Program-made: the position numbers and the translations under genes
Notes under the pieces: generated by a model
The model's input: the letters and a program-made list of their open reading frames with translations, nothing else
The model's database searches: none
Told to the model about the DNA's origin: nothing
Assembly (NCBI GenBank): GCA_036375695.1
Contig: DASVBU010000030.1
Location: 1 to 34,874 of the forward strand
Origin: ZC4RG35 sp036375695
Lineage (GTDB): Bacteria > Actinomycetota > Acidimicrobiia > Spongiisociales > ZC4RG35
DNA: 34,874 nucleotides
Direction of reading: 5' to 3'
Shown: positions 24,972-32,772 of the stretch, one piece after another
Layout: every line of letters begins with the position of its first letter
Numbering within the stretch: the first letter of the stretch is position 1

Positions 24972-25027
24972 CGGCGGCGTGCCGATGGTATCGGCGCGAC
25001 GGTGGCCGATATGCACCGCGACTTGCC

Positions 25028-25033
25028 TACCTT
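25028..25033 (+). promoter_or_regulatory. -10 box TACCTT of the dienelactone-hydrolase-like gene
   Basis: TACCTT, then CAAGGGG (7 nt) and GTG 25041. It supports GTG 25041 rather than ATG 25011 as start. Confidence 0.4.
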
Positions 25034-25040
25034 CAAGGGG

Positions 25041-25667
25041 GTGGAGCGTGAGACCGCCTACTTCGTCGGGAACCAGGGAGGGCCGGGTGTCCTGCTCCTC
25101 CATTCCTTCTGGGGACTGACCCCATCGGTGAAGAAGCGGGCCGATCGTCTCGCCGACGAGGGGTTCACGGTGCTCGTGCCGGACATCACCTTCGGCGCGC
25201 TCCCGGCCACCGAGAAGGATGCCGTGGCCAAGCTCGCCGCGGCCGACCCGGACCGTCTCGCCAGGCTGGTCCTCATCTCGACCGGGTTCGTCCACGAGAA
25301 GGCCGGGGGTCGGCCGATCGGTGTGGTCGGCTTCGGCATGGGCGGCTCGATGGGGCTTTGGGCGTCGGTGCGTGCCTCCGAGGCGGTTGCGGCGACGGTC
25401 TCCTTCTACGGAACGCAGCAGATCGACTTCGCCGGTGCTCGATCGTCCTACCTGATCCACCTCGCCGACGACGACATCTACGTGACCGATGACGAGGCGG
25501 TGTTCATGGAGGCGACGATGGGGCTCGAGGAGTTGCCGGTCGAGGTGGTCCGCTACCCGGGAACGAGACACGGTTTCGGCGAGCCGGAGAGCGACGGCTA
25601 CGACGCCGAGTCGTTCGAGCTGGCGTGGTCCCGCACGGTGGACTTCCTGAAGACTTCCTTGGACTGA
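25041..25667 (+). CDS. Dienelactone-hydrolase-family protein lacking the nucleophile
   Basis: A 208-residue alpha/beta-hydrolase of the dienelactone hydrolase family: GGPGVLLLHSFWGLTPSVKK near the N terminus, the oxyanion strand, then VVGFGMGGSMGLW where the family has G-x-C/S-x-G. Here the nucleophile position is Gly, so the Cys or Ser is missing. The acid (Asp in HLADDDIYV) and the His (RHGFGEPES) are kept. Codon GGC is one base from AGC or TGC. It may be a pseudoenzyme or binding protein. GTG 25041 is preferred because of the -10 box 7 nt upstream. Convergent overlap of 70 nt with the MOSC gene. Confidence 0.8.
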   Translation: MERETAYFVGNQGGPGVLLLHSFWGLTPSVKKRADRLADEGFTVLVPDITFGALPATEKDAVAKLAAADPDRLARLVLISTGFVHEKAGGRPIGVVGFGMGGSMGLWASVRASEAVAATVSFYGTQQIDFAGARSSYLIHLADDDIYVTDDEAVFMEATMGLEELPVEVVRYPGTRHGFGEPESDGYDAESFELAWSRTVDFLKTSLD

Positions 25668-26125
25668 TCCAAGGGGACGAATGGGTCGCCCGGGCGGAGG
25701 GTCCCCTCCTGGAGGACACGGGCGTACACCCTCGATTCACCGGGGTAGCGGCCCTGCAACATCCTCGTGAAGTCGCCGTCGATGAACCACCGGGCATTGG
25801 TGGAACACGGCGTCGTGTAGCCGGTGATCTCGATCTCGACTTCGTCACCCACCCGGTAGCGCCTGCCCGGCGTGACGGTCGACCAGTCGGCGCCGGTGAT
25901 CGTCAGGTTGTCACCGGCGTGCCCTGGGCCCATGTCGTGACCCTCCTCCCGCATCTTCTCGATCACTTCGAGTGAGAAGAGACAGAGGGCGCGGTCCGGC
26001 CCACCGTGGTGCTTCTTGTCGTGGTGGTCGTCGCCGACGATTCCGAGCCGCGTCACCATGGCCTCGTCCACGGGCAGTTTGGGGACCCCTCCCGGCGAGA
26101 TGTTGACTTGGTGGACGTGGCTCAT
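25598..26125 (-). CDS. MOSC domain protein
   Basis: A 175-residue MOSC protein. The family features are present: LGIVGDDHHDKKHHGGPDRA (about 28-47), the HAGDNLTITG segment and a Cys, C107, in TTPCSTNARW, the residue proposed to carry sulfur or contact molybdenum cofactor in MOSC proteins such as YiiM, which reduce N-hydroxylated compounds together with reductases. No partner reductase is adjacent. ATG 26125 shares one base with the GNAT stop (TGATG). It ends the three-gene operon 27143-25598. Confidence 0.92.
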   Translation of the reverse strand: MSHVHQVNISPGGVPKLPVDEAMVTRLGIVGDDHHDKKHHGGPDRALCLFSLEVIEKMREEGHDMGPGHAGDNLTITGADWSTVTPGRRYRVGDEVEIEITGYTTPCSTNARWFIDGDFTRMLQGRYPGESRVYARVLQEGTLRPGDPFVPLDQSKEVFRKSTVRDHASSNDSAS

Positions 26126-26676
26126 CACCAGGCGGGGCCCTGGAGGTCGAGGACCCCGGTGGTCGGGGCGGTGGCCACCATGTCGCGGGTCATCACCCGA
26201 TTGAAGGTGAACACCGTCTTCTCACCCCTCTGCTTGGTGAGGAGGGTGCCCTCGAAGACCTTCCAGCCCATGCGGCCGTAGTAGCCGAGGAGCTCGTCCT
26301 GGCAGACGAGGAGACCGAAGTCGGCCTTGGCGTGCTCGAACAGCCATTGTGTCGCCTTCTCCATGCCCAGGGCCGCGAGTCCCATCCCGCGGTGGTCCGG
26401 ATGGGTCTTCACGCCGCCGATCCCGCCGATGAGCACGGGGTTGCCGTCGTGCAGGGCTTCCCTGGTGAGGACGCCGACGTAGGAGACGAGCCATCCCGCG
26501 GCGTCGACGACCCGTACTCCCATCTCGGGCCGCGACCACTCCAGGGCGGCTCCCGGCCAGTCGTACTCCTCCTCCGGCGGATAGACCGCCTCCGTGAGCT
26601 GCCGAAGCTGACGGGTCTGCTCGTCGGTCCAGCGCGACACCGGGCCGATCGAGGCGATCGCCTCGACGTCGATCAT
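26125..26676 (-). CDS. GNAT-family N-acetyltransferase (AAC(2')-like group)
   Basis: A 183-residue acetyltransferase. The CoA-binding loop is HPDHRGMGLAALGMEKATQW (about 92-111); the C-terminal LLVCQDELLGYYGRMGWKVF with GTLL recalls the AAC(2')/Eis-like subset that acetylates amine-containing small molecules. A YPPEEEYDWPG loop lies near residue 31-41. ATG 26676 overlaps the upstream gene's stop (ATGA). A specific substrate cannot be inferred; antibiotic resistance is not claimed. Confidence 0.85.
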   Translation of the reverse strand: MIDVEAIASIGPVSRWTDEQTRQLRQLTEAVYPPEEEYDWPGAALEWSRPEMGVRVVDAAGWLVSYVGVLTREALHDGNPVLIGGIGGVKTHPDHRGMGLAALGMEKATQWLFEHAKADFGLLVCQDELLGYYGRMGWKVFEGTLLTKQRGEKTVFTFNRVMTRDMVATAPTTGVLDLQGPAW

Positions 26677-27143
26677 CGTTCCGACATCTCGGCGAGGTCG
26701 GCTGCGAGCACCTCGCGGTCCTCGTCGTCCTCGATCTCTTCGAGGAGCGCCTTCGCCGACTCGAGATGCTCGTTGAACGTCTCGATGTCGTCCACCTCTG
26801 CGGCCGCCCGGGCGATGGCCTCGTGGGCGAAGCCTGTGACGAACGGGTCGAGGCCGAACTCGAGACACGTCTCCAGCGATCGCTCCCCGAAGCGAAAGGC
26901 GAGGTCGGCATATCCGAGCACCGATGCCACCCGGGACACCTGCCAGTCGGCGATGGCCCGGTTCCGCGGATCTCCGACCCGGTACCAGTGATATCGCTGG
27001 GCGAAGGTCGCCGCCAGCATGGCCTCTTCCTCCTCCCTCGTGAGGGTGTCGGCGTCCAGGTACTCCCACGTCTCGTTGAAGGCGCGGGGCGCCAGGGCGC
27101 GGTGCATGGCTTCCATGTCGGGGGGATCGTGGGTCTCGGTCAT
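26673..27143 (-). CDS. Helical-repeat (TPR-like) protein of unknown function
   Basis: A 156-residue acidic, all-helical protein. Two to three helix pairs resemble tetratricopeptide repeats: LADLAFRFGERSLETCLEFG-like and FVTGFAHEAIARAAAEVDD, with a final charged helix LEEIEDDEDREVLAADLAE. ATG 27143 has a GGAGGAG run directly upstream. It leads a three-gene operon with the acetyltransferase and the MOSC protein, each overlapping by 1-4 nt, so it probably acts with them, perhaps as a scaffold; unproven. Confidence 0.7.
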   Translation of the reverse strand: MTETHDPPDMEAMHRALAPRAFNETWEYLDADTLTREEEEAMLAATFAQRYHWYRVGDPRNRAIADWQVSRVASVLGYADLAFRFGERSLETCLEFGLDPFVTGFAHEAIARAAAEVDDIETFNEHLESAKALLEEIEDDEDREVLAADLAEMSER

Positions 27144-27205
27144 GGCTCCTCCGATCGTGGTGGCCGTAAGGTGTGCGATCCCAGGGCCGGACGATACGGG
27201 AACCG

Positions 27206-28207
27206 ATGGACGATTTCGTGGAAGTTGAGGCCGGAGGCGAGAAGGTTCGGGTCACGAGCCCGGACCGGGTCGTATTCCCCGACCGCGGCTGGACCAAGCT
27301 CGACGTGGTCAACCATTTCGTCACCGTCCTCCCGGGTGCCTTCAGGGCGGTCCGCGACCGCCCGACCATGTTGAAGCGGTACCTGCAGGGCGTGGGCGTG
27401 GACCCGATCTATCAGAAGCGGGCCAAGCCGGGTGACCCGTTCGACACGGTCCAGATCCGGTTCCCTTCGCAGCGGCCCGGGCGGATGAACGTGCCCCGGA
27501 AGCCGGCGGATGTGGTGCGTCTCGCCCAGTTGGGGTGTCTCGACTTCCACCCCTGGCCGGTGCGTGCCGACGACACCGACCACCCCGACGAGCTGCGCTT
27601 CGACTTCGACCCGACTCCCGGCTTCGGCTTCCCTGAGGTCAAGGAAGCCGTCGCCGGTGCGGGCGAGTTGCTCGACGAGGTGGGGCTCGTCGGCTGGCCC
27701 AAGACCTCGGGCAGCCGGGGGATCCACGTGTACGTCCGTATCGAGCCGTTGTGGGACTTCTTCCAGACCCGCCGGGCGGTCCTGGCCTTCGCCCGTGAGC
27801 TGGAGCGTCGGATGGGTGGTCTGGTCACCACCGCATGGTGGAAGGAGGAGCGGCGGGGGATCTTCATCGACTACAACCAGAACGCCCGGGACAAGACGGT
27901 GTCCGCCGCCTACGGCGTCCGACCCACCGGCTACGTCTCCACACCCTTCCGCTGGGACGAGCTCGAGGACATCGAGATCGAGGACTTTCCCATGGATCGC
28001 TTCCACGAGCGCTGGGAGGCGGTGGGGGATCTCACCGAGGGGATCGACGACGCAGCGGGTCGCATCGACACCCTGATGGAGTGGGTGGCCCGGGACGAGG
28101 AGAACGGGATCGGCGACGCACCCTGGCCACCGCACTACCCGAAGATGCCCGGGGAGCCGCCCCGGGTGCAGCCGTCGAAGCAGCGACGACCATCGGAGGA
28201 GTATTAG
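27206..28207 (+). CDS. LigD-type primase-polymerase (Prim-Pol), stand-alone
   Basis: A 333-residue archaeo-eukaryotic-primase-like polymerase of the LigD PolDom family: catalytic metal ligands D133 and D135 in RFDFDPTPG, the TSGSRGIHVYV segment (about 167-177) and the third Asp D222 in IFIDYNQNARDKT. No ligase or nuclease domain is attached. Stand-alone forms in mycobacteria (Prim-PolC) fill gaps with ribonucleotides together with LigC. ATG 27206 is chosen; a TAAGGT at 27167-27172 may be its -10 box, 26 nt or more upstream. The ligase gene is 3.5 kb away on the other strand. Confidence 0.9.
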   Translation: MDDFVEVEAGGEKVRVTSPDRVVFPDRGWTKLDVVNHFVTVLPGAFRAVRDRPTMLKRYLQGVGVDPIYQKRAKPGDPFDTVQIRFPSQRPGRMNVPRKPADVVRLAQLGCLDFHPWPVRADDTDHPDELRFDFDPTPGFGFPEVKEAVAGAGELLDEVGLVGWPKTSGSRGIHVYVRIEPLWDFFQTRRAVLAFARELERRMGGLVTTAWWKEERRGIFIDYNQNARDKTVSAAYGVRPTGYVSTPFRWDELEDIEIEDFPMDRFHERWEAVGDLTEGIDDAAGRIDTLMEWVARDEENGIGDAPWPPHYPKMPGEPPRVQPSKQRRPSEEY

Positions 28208-28279
28208 CTGGTGGAACCAGCCCCTACCCCCGGCCTTCGGCCGGCGGTGCCTTCCCCCAGCCTTCGGCTGGGGGACCGA
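28208..28279. repeat. Hairpin-rich intergenic repeat, copy 2
   Basis: The 72-nt gap between the convergent Prim-Pol and ABC permease genes. Hairpins CCGGCC-TTC-GGCCGG (28230-28244) and CCCCCAGCC-TTC-GGCTGGGGG (28254-28274, perfect). CCCCTACCCCCG and CTTCGGCTGGGGGAC-C/T-GATC are shared with 17771-17954. Likely a bidirectional terminator of REP type. Confidence 0.8.
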
Positions 28280-29011
28280 TCAAATGGCGTCGCGTTGGCG
28301 CAGCGCCCAGGTGAGGACCAGCCAGCCCAGTACCAACGCCCCGGCGAGCTTGGCCAGCCCGCCTCCCACGCCGGGCGCCACCGACCCGAGAACGCCCTGG
28401 ATGACCTCGTCGGGGACCGTCGGGGCGAGATCGGCGTAGATCGACACGGCGATCCTCCAGATGGACAGCTGGGCGACGCCGTTGATCAACGAGCCCACCA
28501 CCTGCTCCAGCACCACGACGTAGCCGAGCCCGAACAGGAGCGACCGCGGCGCCAGGTAGCCGAGCGGGACGAAGATCGCGGCGTAGCCGATGGCTGCGGT
28601 GACGAACAGGGCGAGCCCGGGGATGGCGTGGGAGAGGTCGACCCCGCCGGCCATCGATCCGAGAACCGTGGCGAGCCACGCCCCCACGCCGATGACGATC
28701 GCGGTGGCGGCTCCTCCGGAGATGGAGGCGGCGGCGAACCTGGTTCGGGGCACGGGCTTCATGTAGAGATAGGGGAGGGTGCCGGCGTCCCTCTCGTCCC
28801 TCAGGGTCCCCACGGTGAGGATGAGGATGGCGATGGCGAATGTGAACCCGGCGGTGGTCACCGCGAACGGGTAGACGGCATCGTCGCCCCCGAGGTCGGA
28901 CCCCGAGGAGAGCCAGATGACCAGCCCGGCCACCGAGGACAGGGCGATCAGCCCGATGACCCGGCCCTTGGTCATCATGCGTCGGAAGAAGTGGACGAGG
29001 AGCGTGATCAT
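28280..29011 (-). CDS. ABC-2 type permease, last gene of ligase operon
   Basis: A 243-residue membrane protein, about six segments: a first one near 18-34, then FTFAIAILILTVGTLRDERDAGTLPYLYMKP, a typical cytoplasmic boundary of ABC-2 permeases (residues about 57-86), and more segments to the end. ATG 29011 overlaps the ATPase stop (ATGA). Works with the 305-residue ATPase; the five-gene operon ends here at the hairpin repeat. Substrate unknown. Confidence 0.85.
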   Translation of the reverse strand: MITLLVHFFRRMMTKGRVIGLIALSSVAGLVIWLSSGSDLGGDDAVYPFAVTTAGFTFAIAILILTVGTLRDERDAGTLPYLYMKPVPRTRFAAASISGGAATAIVIGVGAWLATVLGSMAGGVDLSHAIPGLALFVTAAIGYAAIFVPLGYLAPRSLLFGLGYVVVLEQVVGSLINGVAQLSIWRIAVSIYADLAPTVPDEVIQGVLGSVAPGVGGGLAKLAGALVLGWLVLTWALRQRDAI

Positions 29012-29925
29012 CTCGCCTCCACCAGGTAGCGGAACACCGACTCCAACGACTCGTCCGCCGGTTCCAGGTCGATGATCCGGACACCGTTCTCGACCGCCAT
29101 CCGCGGCAGTTCCAGTGCGACGGTGCGGGCGTCCGAGGCCTCGATCCGCAGGCTGTGGTCCTCGACATGCACTCCGACCACGCCCTCGGACCGGAACAGG
29201 GCCGAGGCCAGCCGCCGGGGGTCGGTGCACTCGATGTAGATCTGTCGTGGCTTGTCGGTCATGGCGGCACGGATCGTGGCCACGCTGCCGACCGCGGCGA
29301 GGCGCCCGTCGACCATGGCCACCACCCGGTCCGCCATCCGCTCCACCTCGGCGAGGACGTGGGAGGAGACGATCACGGTTCGCCCTGCCGCCCCGAGTGC
29401 CTTGAAGAGGCGGATCAACTCGGCTCGCTGCACCGGGTCGGCGCCGTTGAGCGGCTCGTCGAGCAGGAGCACCTCCGGATCCGCCACCAGGGCCGAGGCG
29501 ACCTTGGCCCTCTGTCGCATGCCCTTGGAGAACGTGCCCAGCTCTCGGTCGGCGGCATCGGTCAGCCCGACGAGCCCGAGGACCTCATCGGTCTTCCCCC
29601 CTGGGTCGTTCACCTTGGCCAGTCGGGCCATGGTCTCGATGAACCTGCGCGCCGTCTCCCTCTCGTATATCGCCTCGTCCTCGGGGACGAGGGACATGCG
29701 TCGGTAGACGTCGACGTCGGAACGGGGGTCCTTGCCCAGGACCGTCACGGTGCCCTGCGACGGCTTCTGCAGCCCGGCGACGAGACGCATCAGCGTGGTC
29801 TTGCCCGCGCCGTTGGGCCCGAGCAGACCGGTGACCCCCGGGCCGAACGAGATGGTGACCTCGCTCACCGCCACCTTGAAGCCGAACCACTTCGAGACCT
29901 CGGTGAGGACGACGGCGTCGGTCAC
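29008..29925 (-). CDS. ABC transporter ATPase (second cassette)
   Basis: A 305-residue ABC-2-type ATPase: Walker A GPNGAGKT at 36-43, signature FSKGM at 132-136, Walker B VLLLDEP at 152-158, and HVLAEVERMADRV as the H-loop region. The C-terminal 80-residue tail is as in bacterial membrane-lipid or drug exporters. GTG 29925 overlaps the upstream permease stop (GTGA) and has GGAGG 5 nt before it. It resembles the ATPase at 30800-31702 and probably arose by duplication of the cassette. Confidence 0.92.
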   Translation of the reverse strand: MTDAVVLTEVSKWFGFKVAVSEVTISFGPGVTGLLGPNGAGKTTLMRLVAGLQKPSQGTVTVLGKDPRSDVDVYRRMSLVPEDEAIYERETARRFIETMARLAKVNDPGGKTDEVLGLVGLTDAADRELGTFSKGMRQRAKVASALVADPEVLLLDEPLNGADPVQRAELIRLFKALGAAGRTVIVSSHVLAEVERMADRVVAMVDGRLAAVGSVATIRAAMTDKPRQIYIECTDPRRLASALFRSEGVVGVHVEDHSLRIEASDARTVALELPRMAVENGVRIIDLEPADESLESVFRYLVEAR

Positions 29926-30803
29926 GCCAGCCTCCGGTACCGGGAGTAGACGAACCAGGCGGCGAGCACCGTGGCCACCACGATGAAGATCACCGATGCC
30001 CACGTGTCGAACCCGGCATCCACCGCCGGGAACGCGCCGACGCGGTCGAAGAGGTCGTCACGGATGATCCTCGGGTGCTGGTCGGGGGCGATCAGGGAGA
30101 ACCAGCGTGCCCCCGGGAAGTCGGCCTGGGCCACCTGGCCGGCGATCCCGCTGCCGGCCGTCACCGTGCCCAGGAGGGAGGCGGACGCGATCCCCGGGCG
30201 CTTGATGAACGACGAGAAGAAGAAGGCCAGGGCGCCGTGCATCGCCACGAAGGCGGCGGTGGCCACGGGCACCTTCCACAGGATGTCGAGGTGGTCGCCC
30301 ATGTAGGCGAAGAAGCCATCGTCGGCGATGAACCCCAGGCCGAGATGGAGGACGAGTTGGGGGACGATGTACATCGCCCCGACCACCGTGAGATAGGCCA
30401 GTGTCTTCGCCCCGAGGTAACCCCCGACGGTGAGCGGCCGGGAGAAGTAGACCGACAACACACCGTTGGTCCGGTCGGGGATGAGCAACTGTGGGGCGGC
30501 ATAGGCGATGAAGATCAGTGAGATCCACGAGTAGGCGTCGAACAGGTCGGCGTAGGAAGGGAGCCCTTCGGCGGCGGCGGCGGAGAGAGAACCGATGGCG
30601 AAGTGGAGCCCGACGATGATGATCGCGGTCACCAGGGCGACCACCACCATCGTCCACGGGAAGATCTTGGCCCTTGCCTTGCGGCCGAGCCCGAACACCC
30701 GGCGCAGGCCCTCCTTGTAGACGGCGCGGCGAGCGCCGGCCGGCCCTCGGCGGGGGCCGTCGTAGGTTCGATATCCACGATCGAAGATCACGCCGTCGGT
30801 CAT
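29922..30803 (-). CDS. ABC-2 type permease (first cassette)
   Basis: A 293-residue membrane protein. Its N-terminal GVIFDRGYRTYDGPRRG (4-20) is a well-known start of a family of ABC-2 permeases encoded with such ATPases; membrane segments follow from about residue 50. ATG 30803 has GGAGG about 7 nt upstream and overlaps the ATPase stop (ATGA). Substrate unknown. Confidence 0.88.
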   Translation of the reverse strand: MTDGVIFDRGYRTYDGPRRGPAGARRAVYKEGLRRVFGLGRKARAKIFPWTMVVVALVTAIIIVGLHFAIGSLSAAAAEGLPSYADLFDAYSWISLIFIAYAAPQLLIPDRTNGVLSVYFSRPLTVGGYLGAKTLAYLTVVGAMYIVPQLVLHLGLGFIADDGFFAYMGDHLDILWKVPVATAAFVAMHGALAFFFSSFIKRPGIASASLLGTVTAGSGIAGQVAQADFPGARWFSLIAPDQHPRIIRDDLFDRVGAFPAVDAGFDTWASVIFIVVATVLAAWFVYSRYRRLA

Positions 30804-31702
30804 TGCTTCCCTCCGACCATGAACAGCTCCTCTAGGGACGCCGAACCCCGGGTCATCCTGACCAATCCCGTGCCGAGCCTGGCGGCGGCGCCGACCACCG
30901 CATCCTCGAGTCCCTCACCCGGGCCGACGACGACACGGAGACCGTCGACCACCGCCTCGATGCCCCGCTCCCTCAACGCGGCGGCCATCTCCTCGGGGCG
31001 CTCCAGGACCTCCACCAGGACCTTGGTGTCCTTCTCGAACCCCTTGAGCGGCGCCGACCGCAGGAGGTTCCCGGCGTCGAGCATCACCACCCAGTCACAG
31101 GTCTTCTCTATGTCGGTGAGCACGTGCGACGAGACGATGACGTTGATGTCGAACTGCCCGAGCCTCCGGATGAGAGCCAGCATCTGCTCCCGGCCCTCGG
31201 GGTCGAGACCGGACGCCGGCTCGTCGAGGAGGATCAGGTCGGGGTCGTGGACGATCGCCTGGGCCAGCTTGACCCGCTGGCGCATGCCGGTGGAGAAGTC
31301 GCCGAGATAGCGGAAACGCTCCTCTTCGAGACCGACCAGGAACAGGGTCTCGGAGGATCGCCGCTTGGCTTCGCGTGGCGGCAGCCCGGCCAGCTCGGCG
31401 GTGTAGGAGACGAAGTCGGCGGCGGTCTGGTCGAGGGGGAGGCTCCCCACCTCGGGCATGTAGCCGACGCGGGCCCGCACGTCGAGCGGCGCGGTCTCGG
31501 GGTCCTTGCCCAGCACCTGCACCTGACCTTCGGTGGGGTGGAGCAGCCCGAGCAGGATGCGCAGCATGGTGGTCTTGCCGGCGCCGTTGGCCCCCACCAG
31601 CCCCGTGACACCGGGCGGGATGGTCAGGTCGAGGTCGCGCAGCGCGATGACCTCGCCATAGTCGTGAGTCAGGCCACGCACCTCGACGACGGGTTCGCTC
31701 AT
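30800..31702 (-). CDS. ABC transporter ATPase (first cassette)
   Basis: A 300-residue ATPase: Walker A GANGAGKT at 37-44, signature FSTGM at 136-140, Walker B LILLDEP at 156-162, and HVLTDIEKTCDWV at the H-loop. ATG 31702 overlaps the ligase stop by 4 nt (ATGA). Translation of the exporter genes is therefore coupled to that of the DNA ligase, an odd combination. Substrate unknown. Confidence 0.92.
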   Translation of the reverse strand: MSEPVVEVRGLTHDYGEVIALRDLDLTIPPGVTGLVGANGAGKTTMLRILLGLLHPTEGQVQVLGKDPETAPLDVRARVGYMPEVGSLPLDQTAADFVSYTAELAGLPPREAKRRSSETLFLVGLEEERFRYLGDFSTGMRQRVKLAQAIVHDPDLILLDEPASGLDPEGREQMLALIRRLGQFDINVIVSSHVLTDIEKTCDWVVMLDAGNLLRSAPLKGFEKDTKVLVEVLERPEEMAAALRERGIEAVVDGLRVVVGPGEGLEDAVVGAAARLGTGLVRMTRGSASLEELFMVGGKQ

Positions 31703-32733
31703 CCTGACTCCCTGTCGACCACGTCTTCGAAGCCCGGACCCTCGGGACGCTCCAGCTGCTCCATCGTGCACGTCTCGGCGGGCTTGTCCGGGCGCCAGCG
31801 GTGGAACCGGGCGGCGTGGCGGAACCGGTCGCCCTCGAGCTGGTCGTAGGAGACCTCGATGACCACCCCCGGCTGGACGGGGGTCCACGACTTCTCCTCA
31901 CCGCCGCTCCAGCGGCTGATGGCGCCTGGCGCCCGTGCCGCTTCGCCGAAGCTGTTCTCCGCGGCCAGCTCCTGGAAACGATGGAAGATCTCCACCCGCT
32001 GGCCGTCGGGAAAGCCCGAGCAGTGGCCGATGAAATGGAGGTCTCCGTGGTCGTTGTAGAGACCGAGGAGCAGTGAGCCGATCTTGCCGCCGTCCTTGTG
32101 TTCCCTGAAACCACCGACGACCACGTCGATGGTGCGGCGGTGCTTGATCTTGATCATCGCCCGCTTCCCGCTCTGATAGGTGCCCTCGGGGTCCTTGGCG
32201 ATGATCCCGTCACATCCGGCCGACTCGAACTCGTCGAACCAGACCTTGGCGGTCTCCTCGCTCTCCGTCTGCGGGGTGAGGTGCCAGGGGAATTCGAGAC
32301 GGGAAGCCAGCTCGACGAGACGCTCACGCCGCTCCCGGAACGGGCGGTCGCGGAGGTCCTCACCCTCGAAGGCCAGGAGATCGAACGCCACCAGCTCCGC
32401 AGGTGTGGCCTCGGACAGCATGTTGATTCGGGACTCGGCCGGGTGGATCCGCTGCTGCAGGGTGTCGAAGTCGGTGGCCCCGTCGACGACCACCACGATC
32501 TCGCCATCGACGACCGTCCCCTCGGGGAGCTGTTCCAGGGCTCCACGCAATTCGGGGAAGTAGCGGAGGAGCGGCCGCTCGTTGCGTGAATCCAGCCGGA
32601 TGGCCGGCGCCGACCAGGAGAGGGACCGGAATCCGTCCCACTTCGGCTCGTAGACGAAGCTGCCCTTGGGCCACCCTTCGAAGACGCGCGCCTCCATGGT
32701 CGCGAGCGGTGGCTTGAAGGGGTGGGTGGTCAC
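31699..32733 (-). CDS. ligC: ATP-dependent DNA ligase, LigC-like
   Basis: A 344-residue ATP-dependent DNA ligase, close in size to mycobacterial LigC. The adenylation motif EPKWDGFR carries Lys31; motif III/IV-type VVDGEIVVVV and DGIIAKDPEG, and motif V KIKHRRTIDVVVGGF, are present, followed by the OB-fold with the C-terminal RFHRWRPDK. No 3'-phosphoesterase or polymerase domain is attached. GTG 32733 lies in a palindrome (32731-32745) and has TACACT 8 nt upstream, a leaderless pattern. It is the first gene of a five-gene operon. In mycobacteria LigC works with stand-alone Prim-Pol in base excision repair. Confidence 0.9.
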   Translation of the reverse strand: MTTHPFKPPLATMEARVFEGWPKGSFVYEPKWDGFRSLSWSAPAIRLDSRNERPLLRYFPELRGALEQLPEGTVVDGEIVVVVDGATDFDTLQQRIHPAESRINMLSEATPAELVAFDLLAFEGEDLRDRPFRERRERLVELASRLEFPWHLTPQTESEETAKVWFDEFESAGCDGIIAKDPEGTYQSGKRAMIKIKHRRTIDVVVGGFREHKDGGKIGSLLLGLYNDHGDLHFIGHCSGFPDGQRVEIFHRFQELAAENSFGEAARAPGAISRWSGGEEKSWTPVQPGVVIEVSYDQLEGDRFRHAARFHRWRPDKPAETCTMEQLERPEGPGFEDVVDRESG

Positions 32734-32763
32734 TGCCGGGCAGTGTAAAGGGGCGATTAGGTT
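32731..32763. promoter_or_regulatory. Divergent promoter with CACTGCC-G-GGCAGTG palindrome
   Basis: The perfect 15-bp palindrome CACTGCCGGGCAGTG (32731-32745) includes the ligase GTG start and overlaps its TACACT -10 box (32747-32742). On the plus strand TAGGTT (32758-32763) stands 9 nt before ATG 32773. A regulator bound here could block both transcription and start-site access. Confidence 0.5.
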
Positions 32764-32772
32764 CAGCCGCCC

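Noticed and set aside
27206..32733. Complete non-homologous end-joining locus
   Set aside because: No ku gene and no multi-domain LigD in the window; stand-alone Prim-Pol plus LigC fits gap repair better.
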